From positions 1 to 64,000 of the forward strand of contig NZ_LNDE01000003.1 of NCBI RefSeq assembly GCF_002866025.1: a DNA stretch of 64,000 bases. The letters are read 5' to 3'. Shown in pieces: positions 8,687 to 17,762 of this stretch (its first letter is position 1; every line of letters begins with the position of its first letter). The position numbers were made by a program, and so were the translations under genes. The notes under the pieces were generated by a model that made no database searches, was not told where the DNA came from, and saw nothing but the letters and a program-made list of their open reading frames with translations. Source of the DNA: Thermotoga sp. KOL6. Lineage in GTDB: Bacteria; Thermotogota; Thermotogae; Thermotogales; Thermotogaceae.

Positions 8687-10498
8687 TCATTTGCCTGCCA
8701 TCTGAAGATCTTCAAATATCTTTGCAGTCGGTATTTCTATTCCGCCTTCATCCACTGTTCCAAGCCAGGAAGGAATTGGTTGTGGATCGCTCTTCTTGGA
8801 AATCACAAACAAAGTGGGCCATGTATCCGCATGCCAGGGGGCCGGTCTGTACCAAGCAGGATTGTCCTCGTTTGGCCAATTGATCCAGTACCTCGTCGAG
8901 TATTCATACCAGTGAGCTCCATAGAACGCCGGAATGGATGGCAAATCTCTGTAGACTATCTCTTGAAGTCTGAAGTAGACCTGCTTTCTCGTTTCCAGAT
9001 CGAGGGTAGAAACTGCTTTGTCAAGAAGTTCTACAACTTCATCGTTGTCGTACCTTTCCCAATCGCCAGCCCAGGTAACTTCACCTATGGGCTTGGACAA
9101 TCTCTTGTCGAGAACGAATCTGTAGACGTTGAACGGATGATCAAAGCTTGGTCCAACACTCCAAGATATGATGAGATCAAAGGTACCCTTTGTCATTCTG
9201 TCTGCCCAAACTGAGAAGTCTGGGAATTCGGTTCTTACATCGATACCGATACTTCTCAAGTTCTTTGCGATCATTTCACACATCATCATCCAGTCAGTCC
9301 AACCGTAAGGAACAGATATCGTGTAAGGACCAAGCTTTGTCCCATCGGGCCCTACTCTTATACCATCGGGCCCTTTCTTATAGCCCGCTTCGTCGAGTAT
9401 CTTGTTCGCCATTTCGAGGTTAGTCGGTATTCGCCCATCTTCTGTACCCCATGTTTTTCTGGCAAGATCGTAATCTATGTACTGCTTGTAGGGTTCGAAG
9501 AGGTCGATGACCATGGAAGGATGTGCCTGACTACCGTATCCGAAGTATGCTTTCACGAGCATTTCTTCGTAGGGGATAGCGTAGGCTATGGCTTTTCTCA
9601 CAGCAGGATCTGAGAGACCGGGTTTCGTGTTGTTCACATACACGAGATCAAGACCATCGGGCAAGAAATATGGTTTGTTCTTGTACCATGTGCCAATAGG
9701 AAGACCTTTCTTTTCCCAGAGTTCCCAAACACTTGGAATGAAGAGCCCAGCCCAATCAACATCTCCTCTTTCAACCGCCAAGCTGGCGCTTGGATTGTCC
9801 TTGTAAATGGGATTAGCCAAGTATTTCGGTCTTGGAAGTCCAAAGATATCTTTGCCCCACCAATCATCGACTCTCTGGTAGACAACGATGTTGGGATCGT
9901 AATAGTAGAGCTTATAGGGACCTGAAACAACCTGTTCTTCAGGTTTGTCGTTGAGCCAGTCTTTTATGTTCATCTGTGCCCTGACTCTTTCATACACATG
10001 TTTAGGCATCGGTTGTGCTCCCAGAGAATAAGCGAGGAACTGGTAGTAATTCAAATTCTCTTCTTTTGCTTTGAACTCGACTACTTTGGTATCCACGGCT
10101 TTAACGTACTCGATGTAGGTATCCCAACCCGCACCTGGACCTATTCCGAGTTCCTTTGTTAATTCTAAAGCGTAAACAAAATCATCTGCCGTGATGGGAA
10201 CTCCATCGCTCCATCTCGCCTCAGGTCTGATGTAGATTCTTAGAGTTTTGTCATCAAGGAATTCGTACCTTTCTGCAATGACGGGGATCCATGCGTCTCT
10301 ACCAAGATCATATTGGAAAGCAGGAAGATACAAGAATTGATCCGTACCATACGTCGACTGAGGCGCATAGAGATTCCAAGTGGTAGCTGACCACAAAGCT
10401 CCTGAAATGTAGACAGTGTCCTCACGTGGCAAAGACACTTGGGCCAAGGCGAGAGCGAAAACAGTGAGGATCAACAGAAGAACAACGAAACGTTTCAT
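8687..10498 (-). CDS. bglE: Oligosaccharide-binding protein of Opp-type ABC importer (BglE-like)
   Basis: Periplasmic solute-binding protein of the peptide/nickel-binding family (SBP_bac_5), 603 residues with a signal peptide (about 1-19, cut after FALALAQ). Although the family is named for peptides, several Thermotoga members bind sugars; the T. maritima protein at this place (TM0031) was reported to bind cellobiose and laminaribiose, from memory. The neighbouring laminarinase and beta-glucosidase support this. Strong AAGGAGGTG site before the ATG. Encoded first among the five transporter genes and followed by an attenuating hairpin. Confidence 0.93.
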   Translation of the reverse strand: MKRFVVLLLILTVFALALAQVSLPREDTVYISGALWSATTWNLYAPQSTYGTDQFLYLPAFQYDLGRDAWIPVIAERYEFLDDKTLRIYIRPEARWSDGVPITADDFVYALELTKELGIGPGAGWDTYIEYVKAVDTKVVEFKAKEENLNYYQFLAYSLGAQPMPKHVYERVRAQMNIKDWLNDKPEEQVVSGPYKLYYYDPNIVVYQRVDDWWGKDIFGLPRPKYLANPIYKDNPSASLAVERGDVDWAGLFIPSVWELWEKKGLPIGTWYKNKPYFLPDGLDLVYVNNTKPGLSDPAVRKAIAYAIPYEEMLVKAYFGYGSQAHPSMVIDLFEPYKQYIDYDLARKTWGTEDGRIPTNLEMANKILDEAGYKKGPDGIRVGPDGTKLGPYTISVPYGWTDWMMMCEMIAKNLRSIGIDVRTEFPDFSVWADRMTKGTFDLIISWSVGPSFDHPFNVYRFVLDKRLSKPIGEVTWAGDWERYDNDEVVELLDKAVSTLDLETRKQVYFRLQEIVYRDLPSIPAFYGAHWYEYSTRYWINWPNEDNPAWYRPAPWHADTWPTLFVISKKSDPQPIPSWLGTVDEGGIEIPTAKIFEDLQMAGK

Positions 10499-10528
10499 AA
10501 AAACACCTCCTTATAAGAAATGGGGTAA

Positions 10529-11674
10529 CTAACTCATATTTTTTAAAAATTCCTCAATGGCCAAAACGTTGGCTCCAACGAGAGACGGAGGAACTTCTTT
10601 GAAAATCGTATCTCTGATGATGACATTAGCTACCTCCCTGTCGGTTATCTTCTCTAACTCTTTCTTTATGAAAGAACTGAATGTATCCCACAAATCGTTC
10701 ACTATTCCTCCAAGAACAATCACACCTGGATTGAGAAAGTATATAACATTTCTCAGGACAATTGCCACATAATAAAGGTAATCTTCCATTACTCTTTTCA
10801 CATTGTTGTCTCCTGAAAACCACAATCGTTTGAGATATCTATATTTTTCTTCCAAGGATTCTCCTTGAAGATTCACAAATTTCTCCACTTTTTTTATCAA
10901 CTTTGAAACAGAAAGGAATTCTTCCACCACTCGTAATTTATTCACATCGATGATAACTTGTCCGACCTCACCTGCCGCGAAATTCTTTCCCCTCACCACG
11001 TTTCCGTTCACCGAAATTGCTCCACCGATACCCTCACCAAAGTAAAGAAAGAAAGAAACAGCCGATTTTTTAACATCTTGTGAGAAAAACACTTCTGCGA
11101 GCAAGGAAAGATTCGAATCGTTTTCTACGAGAATGTCTATATTTAGATCCTGAAACTCCTTTTGAAAGTCAACGTTTCGCCATCCGAGATTCGGCGCGTG
11201 TACGAGGACAGCTCTCTCGGTGTTCACAATTCCTGGAAGTGAAAAGACAACTTTTGACACTCTTTCATCGAGTGTATAATTTTTGATAACTCTCTTGTAA
11301 GATTCTTTTACTCTTTTTACGAATTCTCCGATGTTTTCTGGGGTAGGAAATCTCTCTACTATTCTCCAAGCACCATCCAAAAAGCCCACTGCAACGAGTG
11401 TTTCTAAAACCTCAACATTGTATATGATCGCAGTGACAAAAGATCTTCTTGGACCGTAAGTCGTAGCCCTTCTCCTCCGGCCGATAGTCATACCTTTCTC
11501 CTCGATTAAACCTTCGTTTAAGAGTTCTTCTGTTATTCTCCACGTTGCACTTTGAGCAAGCCCCGTCTTTCTCGCGATCTCTACTCTGCTATGAGGGCCG
11601 CTTTCTATCAAGTACCTCAGAATCATTCTCTTGTTTTCTTGTTTCATTGATCGTGGATTCAACTTCTTTTGCAA
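10529..11674 (-). CDS. bglR: ROK-family transcriptional repressor (XylR/BglR)
   Basis: Predicted sugar-responsive repressor of the beta-glucan locus. N-terminal winged helix-turn-helix (about 10-70; IARKTGLAQSATWR) followed by a ROK sugar-kinase-like domain with VFSLPGIV, an ASP-type nucleotide loop and the NPGVIVLGG motif near the C-terminus. The classical ROK zinc site is not evident. The only start with a good ribosome site is TTG at 11672-11674 (GGAGGG 7 bases upstream); the first ATG lies nine codons later without one. Annotated XylR in T. maritima at first and later called BglR in regulon reconstruction, from memory. It lies between the two transporters, in the same direction, 14 bases after the CUT1 permease. 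Confidence 0.88.
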   Translation of the reverse strand: MQKKLNPRSMKQENKRMILRYLIESGPHSRVEIARKTGLAQSATWRITEELLNEGLIEEKGMTIGRRRRATTYGPRRSFVTAIIYNVEVLETLVAVGFLDGAWRIVERFPTPENIGEFVKRVKESYKRVIKNYTLDERVSKVVFSLPGIVNTERAVLVHAPNLGWRNVDFQKEFQDLNIDILVENDSNLSLLAEVFFSQDVKKSAVSFFLYFGEGIGGAISVNGNVVRGKNFAAGEVGQVIIDVNKLRVVEEFLSVSKLIKKVEKFVNLQGESLEEKYRYLKRLWFSGDNNVKRVMEDYLYYVAIVLRNVIYFLNPGVIVLGGIVNDLWDTFSSFIKKELEKITDREVANVIIRDTIFKEVPPSLVGANVLAIEEFLKNMS

Positions 11675-11688
11675 AAAGAGCCCTCCTT

Positions 11689-12510
11689 TCAACCCTTTAC
11701 AGAACCTGCAAGAAGTCCTCTTATGAAGTATTTCCCGAGAAATATATAAACTATCAAAGTTGGAAGAGCAGTGAGTATGGCTCCCGCCATCTGAACATTC
11801 CATTGAACAACTTGACTTCCTGCCAAGTTAACAAGCGCTACGGTAACAGGTTGTTTCGTAGGATCGTTTGTTATTGTCACCGCAAAAAGGAATTCATTCC
11901 AAATGCTGGTAAACTGCCATATTACAACTACTACAAAAGCGGGGATGGAGATAGGTAACAATATCTTCCAGTAAGTCTTGAAAAAACCTGCTCCATCGAT
12001 ATTCGCAGCTTCCACAAGTTCATCGGGAACCTCCATATAGTAATTTCTAAAGATCAGAGTAGTGATCGGTATACCGTATATTACATGTGTGATCACGAGA
12101 CCAGGAATTGTTCCATAGAGCTTTATACTCTGAAGAAATCTTATTAAAGGAAACAAAATACTTTGATAGGGTATAAACATTCCAAAGAGGATAATGGCAA
12201 ATATTAAATTAGACCATTTAAATTTCACTTTAGAAAATACATAACCGTTTATTGAACCAAGAAATGAAGAAATCACAGTAGCAGGGATAACCATTAAAAA
12301 ACTGTTTTTTAAATTCATCTTAAGTTTATTGAAAGCTTCCACAAATCCTTCAAAAGAAGGTCTAGAAGGTAATTTCCACATGGCTGAAATAGAGACTTCT
12401 TTAAAACTCTTCAAGGATGTGGCAAGCAAAACATATATGGGTGTTAGAAAAAAAACCGAGAACAAAACTAATAAAATATAAGTTATAACAATGTCTGCTT
12501 TTTTGCTCAT
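11689..12510 (-). CDS. CUT1 sugar ABC permease (MalG-like)
   Basis: Membrane subunit of 273 residues with six hydrophobic segments and the EAA loop (ELVEAANIDGAGFFKTYWKI, about residues 165-185) that docks on the ATPase. Starts ATG with a purine-rich GGAGTGAAG upstream. It follows its partner permease by 9 bases. No ATPase gene is present in this set; CUT1 systems often share one MsiK/UgpC-like ATPase encoded elsewhere. Confidence 0.9.
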   Translation of the reverse strand: MSKKADIVITYILLVLFSVFFLTPIYVLLATSLKSFKEVSISAMWKLPSRPSFEGFVEAFNKLKMNLKNSFLMVIPATVISSFLGSINGYVFSKVKFKWSNLIFAIILFGMFIPYQSILFPLIRFLQSIKLYGTIPGLVITHVIYGIPITTLIFRNYYMEVPDELVEAANIDGAGFFKTYWKILLPISIPAFVVVVIWQFTSIWNEFLFAVTITNDPTKQPVTVALVNLAGSQVVQWNVQMAGAILTALPTLIVYIFLGKYFIRGLLAGSVKG

Positions 12511-12519
12511 TCCTCTTCT

Positions 12520-13434
12520 TCACTCCTTTTTAAAAGCTGAAACAAGATAAGGAACGATTACAATCGCAACCGCAAGAAGCATCAAAATTGAGATGGCCGA
12601 ACCCAAAGCGTATTTGTTCGATCGGAACGTTAGTTCGAACATGTATATAGCTGGCATGTCTGTTACATTGTTGGGGCCGCTTCCAGTCATTGCATAGATA
12701 AGGTCAAAAACTTTTAGGGATATATGTCCAAGAATTATCATTGCACTCAAAGTTACAGGCTTCAGCATAGGTATTTTCACTTTCCAGAACATTTTCCAAG
12801 ATGAAGCTCCATCCACTTTTGCCGCTTCGATTATCGACTGTGGAATGCTTCTCAATCCAGCCAAATAGAGTGCCATAACGTATCCCGACATCTGCCATAT
12901 AGCAGCAATTGCTACTGGTATCAACGCTAAATTGAAAGGTCCAATATGCTCCGTGGAAATGTACCACTTCCACATTAGGCTTTCAAATCCCAGTCCTTTC
13001 ATCAAAAGGTTTATTCCAGAAGGGCTATCCGGTATTATTCCAGGATTGAAGATCCATCCCCAAACCGTACCAGTAACAACAAAAGCTACAGCCATAGGAT
13101 AAAGAAATATCGTCTGAAATACCCTAGATCCCTTAACTCCTTTATCAACTAACAACGCAAGTATTAAACCAAGAGCTATGCTTCCGAACATAAACATAAG
13201 CGTGAAGAACAGCAAATTCCAAAGATCGGTGATAAATCTTTTGTCCATGAAGAGCCTTTCATAATTTCTAAAACCCACAAATCTGTACATACCCCTAGCA
13301 AGTTTGGAAAAACTGTTCCAATCGGAAGTTGAAACTCTGAAAGTCCAACTAATGAAACCGTAAACAAAAATAGCTATTGCTACTATCGAAGGAAGAACTA
13401 TGAAAATTCCTATTATTTTTGTTTTCTTCCTCAA
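12520..13434 (-). CDS. CUT1 sugar ABC permease (MalF-like)
   Basis: Membrane subunit of 304 residues with six hydrophobic segments. The EAA loop (EAAKVDGASSWKMFWKVKIP) is near residue 205. The start is TTG at 13432-13434, with GGAGGG about 8 bases upstream and no usable ATG nearby. Separated from the binding-protein gene by an intrinsic terminator-like hairpin. Confidence 0.9.
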   Translation of the reverse strand: MRKKTKIIGIFIVLPSIVAIAIFVYGFISWTFRVSTSDWNSFSKLARGMYRFVGFRNYERLFMDKRFITDLWNLLFFTLMFMFGSIALGLILALLVDKGVKGSRVFQTIFLYPMAVAFVVTGTVWGWIFNPGIIPDSPSGINLLMKGLGFESLMWKWYISTEHIGPFNLALIPVAIAAIWQMSGYVMALYLAGLRSIPQSIIEAAKVDGASSWKMFWKVKIPMLKPVTLSAMIILGHISLKVFDLIYAMTGSGPNNVTDMPAIYMFELTFRSNKYALGSAISILMLLAVAIVIVPYLVSAFKKE

Positions 13435-13468
13435 AAACGCTACCCTCCCCGTTTGGCTTACATCCTTG

Positions 13469-13493
13469 AAAAAAGGGCTGCACGGGGCAGCCC
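13469..13493 (-). terminator. Intrinsic terminator/attenuator after CUT1 binding-protein gene
   Basis: On the minus strand GGGCTGC, a 5-base loop, GCAGCCC and a run of six T. It follows the binding-protein stop by 15 bases and precedes the permease genes, so it should act as a partial terminator that sets the ratio of binding protein to permease. Confidence 0.82.
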
Positions 13494-13508
13494 ATTATTT
13501 TGTTTCGG

Positions 13509-14753
13509 TTACTCAGTGAGATAGCCTTCGTCTTCAGCGGCAATGAGCAGTTCTTCTAAAGCACTGTCTATATCCCTTGTAGTAACAAATCTATTGATAA
13601 TATCATTGAGAGCTGTCACAAAACCTTCGGGAGCAGCTGAACCGTGAGCTATTGACGGTGAAAGTGCCTTTGTTGCAAAATCTTCCATTGACCACTGCAG
13701 ATAAATATCGTATTTGCTTCTATCGGCATCTAAACGGGCAGGGATAGAACCTTTTATTGGATTGAAAGCATCTTGTCCTTCAACAGAAGCAACTATTTTA
13801 AGCCATTTCACAGCATTTTCCTTATGAGGAGCGTTTTTGGGTAGCCCAAAGGTATCAGATACAACCATGAAGGCATTCTGAGTCTCTGGAACAGCAAACC
13901 ATCCGAAATCTTTACCAGGTTCCCATCCAACCGATTTTAAATATCCTTCTGCCCAGTCTCCCATAATATTTGCAAGGGCTTTTCCTTCATAGACAAGTCT
14001 TGTAGCATCTTGCCATGCAAGAGCGGCGTGGTCCTCGTTGACATAATCAAGTAGTCTATCCATTATTTCAAAAGCTCTTCTTATACGAGGATCTCTGAAT
14101 GAAACTTCATTTTTCCACAATCCGTTGTAATCATTTGGGCCGAGGACACCAAGAAGAATCGTTTCAAAAAGGTGAAGGGCAGGCCACTTATTTTTATCAC
14201 CAAGTGCTAGACCAATATATCCCTTTTCTTTAGCTTTCTGAAGATACGTAATGAATTCATCCCAGGTTTCAGGAGGTTCTTTCATACCTATTTCTTCCGC
14301 TATTTTTTTGTTGTAGAATACAACATTTCCTCTATGAACATTTACAGGCACTGAGTAAATTTCTCCTTTGTAGCTACACATTTCAAGAATCCCCTTCGGG
14401 AACTTATCTATTACGCCCCACTCTTTCAAAAGATTAGTGATAGGGGTCATATAACCTGGTATAACATACGTATCGATTAACTCCATGCCAGCGTGAACTT
14501 GAAACGAATCAGGAGGATTCCCGCCTAACATTCTCGTTTTCAAAACCGCCTTTGCGTTAGTACCAGCTCCCCCCGCAACTGTTGCGTTGATAACTTCAAC
14601 ATCCGGATAATGTTTGTTGAAAACTTTTATAAGAGCCTCTAAAGCTTCTGCTTCTCCTCCGGCTGTCCACCAACTGAAGATTTCCAGTTGAGACGCTGCT
14701 AAAACACCGACTAGGAAAAAGATCAACAGAAAAGATAAAATCAATCGTCTCAT
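13509..14753 (-). CDS. CUT1 sugar-binding protein, resembles Thermus glucose-binding protein
   Basis: Periplasmic binding protein of 414 residues with a signal peptide (about 1-19). The mature start LEIFSWWTAGGEAEALEAL and the segments KTRMLGGNPPDSFQVHAG and YSVPVNVHRGNVVFYNKK closely resemble, from memory, the Thermus thermophilus glucose/galactose-binding protein, so glucose is the most likely ligand. A Thermotoga glucose system (gluEFK) has been described, which may be the same family. The ATG at 14751-14753 has GGAGGTGA six bases upstream; the GTG just before it is too close. Preceded by a clear promoter. Confidence 0.88.
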   Translation of the reverse strand: MRRLILSFLLIFFLVGVLAASQLEIFSWWTAGGEAEALEALIKVFNKHYPDVEVINATVAGGAGTNAKAVLKTRMLGGNPPDSFQVHAGMELIDTYVIPGYMTPITNLLKEWGVIDKFPKGILEMCSYKGEIYSVPVNVHRGNVVFYNKKIAEEIGMKEPPETWDEFITYLQKAKEKGYIGLALGDKNKWPALHLFETILLGVLGPNDYNGLWKNEVSFRDPRIRRAFEIMDRLLDYVNEDHAALAWQDATRLVYEGKALANIMGDWAEGYLKSVGWEPGKDFGWFAVPETQNAFMVVSDTFGLPKNAPHKENAVKWLKIVASVEGQDAFNPIKGSIPARLDADRSKYDIYLQWSMEDFATKALSPSIAHGSAAPEGFVTALNDIINRFVTTRDIDSALEELLIAAEDEGYLTE

Positions 14754-14798
14754 CACCTATCACCTCCATCAAAGAAATTGTATCTTCCTCAGAAAGAA

Positions 14799-14827
14799 AT
14801 TCTAATGAATTGTTTCAAAAAATCCAA
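14799..14827 (-). promoter_or_regulatory. Sigma-A-type promoter of the sugar transporter / beta-glucan locus
   Basis: On the minus strand TTGGAT, 17 bases, TAGAAT (-35 at 14822-14827, -10 at 14799-14804). The inferred start near 14792 gives a leader of about 39 bases. The inverted repeat AATTC-TAAT-GAATT (14798-14811) overlaps the -10 box and may be an operator. No other clear promoter was seen before bglR or bglE, so this one may drive much of the locus by read-through. Confidence 0.65.
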
Positions 14828-15059
14828 GAATCGTTATTGGTGATGATAGACGTTTATGCGGAGTTATACGGATTTATAGGTTATTATCATCCAATTTCTC
14901 ATGTTTTCTCTCAATTACAACAAATTACAGTGAAATTAAAACTGCGACGTTCTTTCCAACGTATATCAACAATCTCACGGATGAGTCAAAAAAAACTGAG
15001 GTATGAAACACTTGAAAAAATGGTGCCAAATCGCATCATCAAAAAATGGATAATTGTGG

Positions 15060-15109
15060 TAGAATTTTTTCAGAAAAACATATATTCAGGGGAGCCCTTT
15101 GGGGTTCCC
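15060..15109 (+). promoter_or_regulatory. Extended -10 promoter and leader hairpin of DUF362 gene
   Basis: TGGTAGAAT is an extended -10 element (-10 at 15060-15065) without a clear -35. About 25 bases downstream a hairpin of interrupted G/C stems (15089-15097 with 15101-15109) is followed by TCTTTAATTTT, which could be an attenuator or a remnant terminator in the leader. Confidence 0.4.
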
Positions 15110-15139
15110 TCTTTAATTTTCAAGAAAGGAGGGAAACAG

Positions 15140-16213
15140 ATGCCAGCTAAAGTTTATTTCACCGATATGACAACTAATCCGAACATGAATATGCTCCAAA
15201 AACTCGAAATTTTGCTCAAAAAAGTAGAGTTAGAGAACATTGTGAAGGAAGGAAATTTTGTGGCAGTAAAGCTCCACTTTGGGGAATACGGCAATCTTGC
15301 TTTCATTAGGCCCCAATACCTAAAAATCATCGTGGATGAGATAAAAAAACTCGGTGGTAAACCCTTTTTAACCGATGCCAACACTCTCTACACCGGTCAC
15401 AGATCCAATGCGGTGGATCACCTTATAAATGCCTATTTGAACGGTTTCACGTACGAGGTTACGGGAGCCCCTGTCATCATCGCAGATGGTTTGAGAGGAG
15501 CTGATGAAATCAAAGTGAAAATAAATGGAAATTACGTGAAAGAAGCCAAAATAGGTGCTGCCATTGCTTTGGCAGATGTGATAGTAGCGGTGACACACTT
15601 CAAAGGTCATGAGGCAACTGGTTTCGGTGGAACGATCAAAAACGTAGGAATGGGAAGTGCTTCCAGAGCAGGCAAACTAGAACAACACTCCGATTCGAAA
15701 CCGTACGTTGAAGAAGAAAATTGTGTTGCTTGTGGTATATGTGCCAAATTCTGCCCTGTAGGTGCCATCACGGTGACAAAGGTGGCCAAGATAGACTATG
15801 AAAAGTGCATTGGATGCGGTCAATGCATCGCTATGTGTTCTTACGGAGCCATGTCTCCAAAGTGGGATAGCTCAACAGATTCTCTGAGTAAAAAGATGGC
15901 AGAATACGCGAAAGCGGCGCTGAAAGATAAAAGGGCCGTGTTCATATCATTCATAATGAACATCTCACCCGATTGCGATTGTTGGAACATGAATAAACCA
16001 CCCGTTGCACCGGATATCGGCATCGCTGTGAGTACAGATCCAGTAGCATTGGATCAAGCATGCATAGACCTTGTACTTCAAAAAACAGGAAAAGATCCGT
16101 TCCTCGAGGTTCACCCAAATGTGACGTGGAAGACCCAACTAGAGTACGCAGAAGAAATAGGCCTTGGAACGAGAGAGTACGAACTAGTCAAAGTAGCTTG
16201 TAATTTGAAGTAA
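15140..16213 (+). CDS. DUF362 protein with inserted 2[4Fe-4S] ferredoxin domain
   Basis: A 357-residue predicted iron-sulfur protein. The DUF362 region starts at the N-terminus (KLHFGEYGN near residue 38) and resumes after an internal ferredoxin segment with two clusters of the form CxxCxxCxxxCP (CVACGICAKFCP near residues 196-207 and CIGCGQCIAMC near 225-235). Biochemical role unknown; a redox or electron-transfer function is inferred from the clusters. The ATG at 15140-15142 follows AAGGAGGGA; a frame opening 110 codons upstream was rejected. A second DUF362/ferredoxin protein lies at 25.7-26.7 kb with the clusters at its C-terminus. Confidence 0.87.
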   Translation: MPAKVYFTDMTTNPNMNMLQKLEILLKKVELENIVKEGNFVAVKLHFGEYGNLAFIRPQYLKIIVDEIKKLGGKPFLTDANTLYTGHRSNAVDHLINAYLNGFTYEVTGAPVIIADGLRGADEIKVKINGNYVKEAKIGAAIALADVIVAVTHFKGHEATGFGGTIKNVGMGSASRAGKLEQHSDSKPYVEEENCVACGICAKFCPVGAITVTKVAKIDYEKCIGCGQCIAMCSYGAMSPKWDSSTDSLSKKMAEYAKAALKDKRAVFISFIMNISPDCDCWNMNKPPVAPDIGIAVSTDPVALDQACIDLVLQKTGKDPFLEVHPNVTWKTQLEYAEEIGLGTREYELVKVACNLK

Positions 16214-16259
16214 AAAGTGATTTAATAGGTTTGTCAATTCAAATCGAGGAGGTTTTATT

Positions 16260-17762
16260 GTGAGAAAATTCTTATTGATCAGTTTGTTCCTTTTGGCAAT
16301 TTTAGGATTATCTCAAGAATGGATTGAAAGAAGTTTTGGACCTGTTGTGTGGCGACAGCCTTCGGATTGGCAGGAAGCACCACCCTTAGGAGTGAATTCG
16401 TCAGGTTCGTTCAAAGGAAACACAGCCAATCAAACTTTAACTGAAGGAGTAGGTATCTTTTTTATCTACGATGTAGACGCTGAAGACTCTTTGATCTCCA
16501 GTTTATCTCAGAATGCCACGATTGTCGATCAAGGAGAAACAAGCTGGCAAGATCTCACGGGTAGATATTATAAGCTCGAAGGAAACAATCTTGTATTTAC
16601 CATCAAAACGTTTCCTATTGGCATGAAAGACCTCGTCATTTGGAGTTTCGTGGTGGGTAATCCCTCTCAGGAAGATGTACAAACACTTGAAAAAATTCTT
16701 TCCTCTGTTAGCATGAATGAAGGTTTTCATTTGAGTAGTTGGAAGTCTAAAGACGGTACGCTCGATATTTCCCAGAATCGTAACTATGTCACTGGGACTT
16801 TTAAGGGGAAAATTATGGAGGGTGTTATCATAGAAAACAACATTTTCGGATGGTGGAAACAAAGAGATTCATCCGGAAAACTTGGTCCGGCGGGATTCTG
16901 GGACGGAGCTTTAAAAGGTAGATTCAATGATAACAAACTGTATCTCTCGTTCACAGACGAAGAAGATCCCTTCTCCGCAACTGATGGAACTTCTGTTGCT
17001 TTCGAAAAGATTTCGGGTGAACTTGCGACATTCCCTTTGGAAGAAGTTTCGGTGACTGAAACAATATTCTGCAGGAGTATATATGAAGATACACCTTTTG
17101 CAACTGATGAGACTTTCAATCTCTTTGATAAAAGAGTTGTTATGTGGAGCTCAACCGAAACTTTCGAAAATGCCCATGTGCTCAAATGGGAATGGTACGA
17201 TCCCAAATCCGCTCTCAGGGAAACTGTTTATTACGTTGTTGTCCCCGTAACGGAAACAAGGTATGACCACTATGACAGCATTTGGAGCTGGGTGTCGATG
17301 AATAAAATGGACGACTCTGATTTAGGAAATTGGAGAGTAACTGTTTATGTGGATGGAAAAAAGGCAGATGAAAAATTTTTCACGCTCTCAAAAGAACCCG
17401 TAATGAAAGCTGTTGAAACTGATTCTTTCACCGTAGAAGTGCCTAGCTACACTTACTATGAACTCTCTGAAGGGATTCATTATTTCATTTTCGATATCTC
17501 AGATTTGATCTTTGCGGAAGCTCATTTCGAAGATACTCCACTTGAAAACGCTGAGGTGTATCACACACCAAAATACGAACTCAATTTCGTGGAAAGTTCC
17601 ATGCCTGATCCCAGTACAGGACAAAATTTTGTCTACTGGGTAATTCAGTTCCCTGAAAGAGATGGTCAATATCTCTACATGAGCTTCTATGCACCAGAGG
17701 AAGATTTTAAAAGATTAGAGAGTGTATTCAGAAAAGTGGTAAACAGTGTTGAGCTGAAATGA
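16260..17762 (+). CDS. Secreted protein of unknown function
   Basis: A 500-residue exported protein with a signal peptide (about 1-18, ending GLSQE). No family recognised. A central stretch (about 155-260) shows regular Gly/Trp-spaced short strands (TGTFKGK, GWWKQRD, GFWDGALKGRF) that look beta-rich; the C-terminal half is rich in aromatic and acidic residues and could bind carbohydrate or envelope material, but this is not shown. GTG start with GAGGAGG six bases upstream. The stop overlaps the next start by ATGA, so it is coupled to the THEP1 NTPase gene. Confidence 0.85.
   Translation: MRKFLLISLFLLAILGLSQEWIERSFGPVVWRQPSDWQEAPPLGVNSSGSFKGNTANQTLTEGVGIFFIYDVDAEDSLISSLSQNATIVDQGETSWQDLTGRYYKLEGNNLVFTIKTFPIGMKDLVIWSFVVGNPSQEDVQTLEKILSSVSMNEGFHLSSWKSKDGTLDISQNRNYVTGTFKGKIMEGVIIENNIFGWWKQRDSSGKLGPAGFWDGALKGRFNDNKLYLSFTDEEDPFSATDGTSVAFEKISGELATFPLEEVSVTETIFCRSIYEDTPFATDETFNLFDKRVVMWSSTETFENAHVLKWEWYDPKSALRETVYYVVVPVTETRYDHYDSIWSWVSMNKMDDSDLGNWRVTVYVDGKKADEKFFTLSKEPVMKAVETDSFTVEVPSYTYYELSEGIHYFIFDISDLIFAEAHFEDTPLENAEVYHTPKYELNFVESSMPDPSTGQNFVYWVIQFPERDGQYLYMSFYAPEEDFKRLESVFRKVVNSVELK

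Larger units (their letters stand above)
14757..15139. other. AT-rich divergent spacer between sugar transporter and DUF362 gene
   Basis: 383 bases without a supported gene. It holds the minus-strand promoter near 14799-14827, an extended -10 element for the plus-strand gene (TGGTAGAAT, 15057-15065), a short inverted repeat ACGTT-N6-AACGT (14947-14962) and a leader hairpin (15089-15109). The plus-strand frame of the DUF362 gene stays open through most of it, but the translation has no recognisable domain and the ribosome site lies at its end. No tRNA-like fold was seen. Confidence 0.6.

Noticed and set aside
14810-15139. N-terminal extension of the DUF362 gene through the divergent spacer
   Set aside because: The frame is open, but the translation has no recognisable domain and contains the promoter-like TGGTAGAAT; AAGGAGGGA lies right before ATG 15140, where the family begins.
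14757-15139. Possible tRNA or other structured RNA in the AT-rich spacer
   Set aside because: No cloverleaf arms or T-loop sequence found on either strand; only short inverted repeats.
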